From Rubellimicrobium sp. (GTDB lineage Bacteria; Pseudomonadota; Alphaproteobacteria; Rhodobacterales; Rhodobacteraceae), in contig JADYZU010000073.1 in assembly GCA_020852925.1 (NCBI GenBank), positions 62,001 to 126,000 of the forward strand: a DNA stretch of 64,000 nt. The letters are read 5' to 3'. Below, in pieces: positions 63,255 through 64,000 of the stretch (positions are counted from its first letter, which is position 1; the number at the start of each line of letters is the position of its first letter). The notes under the pieces were generated by a model. The model saw only the letters and a program-made list of their open reading frames with translations, was not told the DNA's origin and did no database searches. The position numbers and the translations under genes are program-made.

Positions 63255-64000
63255 ATGCCCCCCGCTGCCGCCGCCGCCGCTGCTGCTGCTGTCGCCGCCA
63301 CCGTGCCCGCCCTGATCGGCGTGCGCGATGCCCGGGTCCGCTTTGGCGAGGTGGTCGCGCTCGATGGCGTGACGCTCGGGATCGCGCCGGGGGAATGCCT
63401 GGGCCTTGTCGGCCACAACGGCGCGGGCAAGTCCACGCTGGTGAATGTCCTGAACGGCGGGCTGGCGCTGCGCGAGGGGGCGGTGGCCGCCGATGGCCGC
63501 GAGGGGCCCTGGGGCATCGGCCCGGCGCGCGGCGCGGGGCTGCGCTGCGTGTTTCAGGAACTGTCGCTGTGCCCGAACCTGACCGTGGCCGAGAATGCCC
63601 GCCTCATGCACCGCAGCCTGTCGGGCCCCGGCTGGCGCAGGCGCGCGGGCGAGGTGGTGCGCCGCGCCCTTGACGCGGTGTTTCCCGGCCACCGGATCGA
63701 GCCGGGGATGCAGGTCGGCACGCTGTCCATCGCCGAGCGGCAGATGGTCGAGATCGCCATGGCCTTTGCCAACGCCGGGATCGCGCCGCGCCTTGTCATC
63801 CTCGACGAGCCGACCTCCTCGCTCGATGCGGGGCTGGCGGAACAGCTTCTGGCGCATGTGCGCCGCTTTGTGGACGCGGGCGGATCCGTGGTCCTCATCA
63901 CCCATATCCTGGGCGAGATCCTGCGCAGCGCGACGCGGATCGTGGTGATGAAGGACGGCCGCATCGTCGCCGAACGGCCGGCCGCCGCCTTTGACCACGC
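63255..64000 (+). CDS. sugar ABC transporter ATP-binding protein, 3' end outside window
   Basis: The first ATP-binding domain is complete in the 248 codons seen: [15 protein letters not shown] (Walker A), [14 protein letters not shown] (Q-loop), a degenerate signature [24 protein letters not shown] (Walker B) and LITH. The start [16 protein letters not shown] comes from a GCN repeat; a GTG start at 63303 (VPALIGVRD) would remove it. The second domain and the permeases lie beyond the window end. Confidence 0.9.
   Translation, partial: MPPAAAAAAAAAVAATVPALIGVRDARVRFGEVVALDGVTLGIAPGECLGLVGHNGAGKSTLVNVLNGGLALREGAVAADGREGPWGIGPARGAGLRCVFQELSLCPNLTVAENARLMHRSLSGPGWRRRAGEVVRRALDAVFPGHRIEPGMQVGTLSIAERQMVEIAMAFANAGIAPRLVILDEPTSSLDAGLAEQLLAHVRRFVDAGGSVVLITHILGEILRSATRIVVMKDGRIVAERPAAAFDH

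Overview
The window is very GC-rich and reads as a chromosome segment of an alphaproteobacterium of the order Rhodobacterales (a Rhodobacter/Paracoccus-like relative). Support: a trgA-trgB-cysK tellurite-resistance locus as known from Rhodobacter sphaeroides; a circularly permuted (two-piece) tmRNA gene; a GTTC-N7-GTTC LexA box in front of recA; and small families typical of this group (DUF6476, DUF4169, TIGR02186). No phage, insertion sequence, CRISPR array, rRNA or tRNA gene was seen. Coding density is high, many genes overlap by 4 bases (ATGA/GTGA), and no gene-free gap exceeds about 300 bases.

Layout. 0-6.6 kb: phosphatase fragment, comM, an esterase, gshB, yraN, rsmI and an LpoA-like lipoprotein. 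6.6-15.9 kb: housekeeping genes glnD, murJ, a rhomboid-fold protein without catalytic residues, trpS, a universal stress protein, a CPBP protein, an Nfu-type Fe-S carrier, tsaB and rimI. 15.9-20.7 kb: a complete BMP-type (nucleoside-like) ABC importer. 20.8-25.7 kb: TauE/SafE plus TIGR02186, a small Cys/His-tailed protein, a RecD-like helicase, an SDR and a small lipoprotein. 25.7-36.2 kb (minus strand): acyltransferase, squalene/phytoene synthase-like protein, cimA, cysS with a possible 16-residue leader peptide, two small DUF proteins, alaS (broken by an in-frame TAG) and recA. 36.4-43 kb: a sulfotransferase, then the minus-strand run trgA-trgB-cysK-mscS-like-TauE. 43-48 kb: an orphan binding protein, ssrA, a phytochelatin synthase-like protein, sspB, fumC, DUF4169 and a ribbon-helix-helix protein. 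48-50 kb: ndk, an RluA-family pseudouridine synthase and DUF6476.

50-64 kb is the main accessory region. A minus-strand run of eleven intact genes and one remnant is headed by a soluble GAF histidine kinase and a NarL-type response regulator. It continues with two SDRs, two Gfo/Idh/MocA dehydrogenases, a sugar-phosphate isomerase-like TIM barrel and a full ribose-type ABC importer. A second ribose-type importer (binding protein, then an ATPase cut by the window end) diverges from the kinase gene across a 269-base region with a palindrome and three CGCAAAC direct repeats. I infer a two-component-controlled uptake and oxidation pathway for a sugar or polyol that cannot be named from sequence alone.

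Most unusual points: the TAG at codon 498 of alaS (where TPF-Tyr-AESGG is expected); a dispersed hairpin element after three minus-strand genes, one copy of which encodes the C-terminus of the pseudouridine synthase; GC hairpins after every ABC binding-protein gene; short tandem duplications at gene ends; a probable CTG start for glnD; and a frameshifted dehydrogenase remnant with a 9-C tract.
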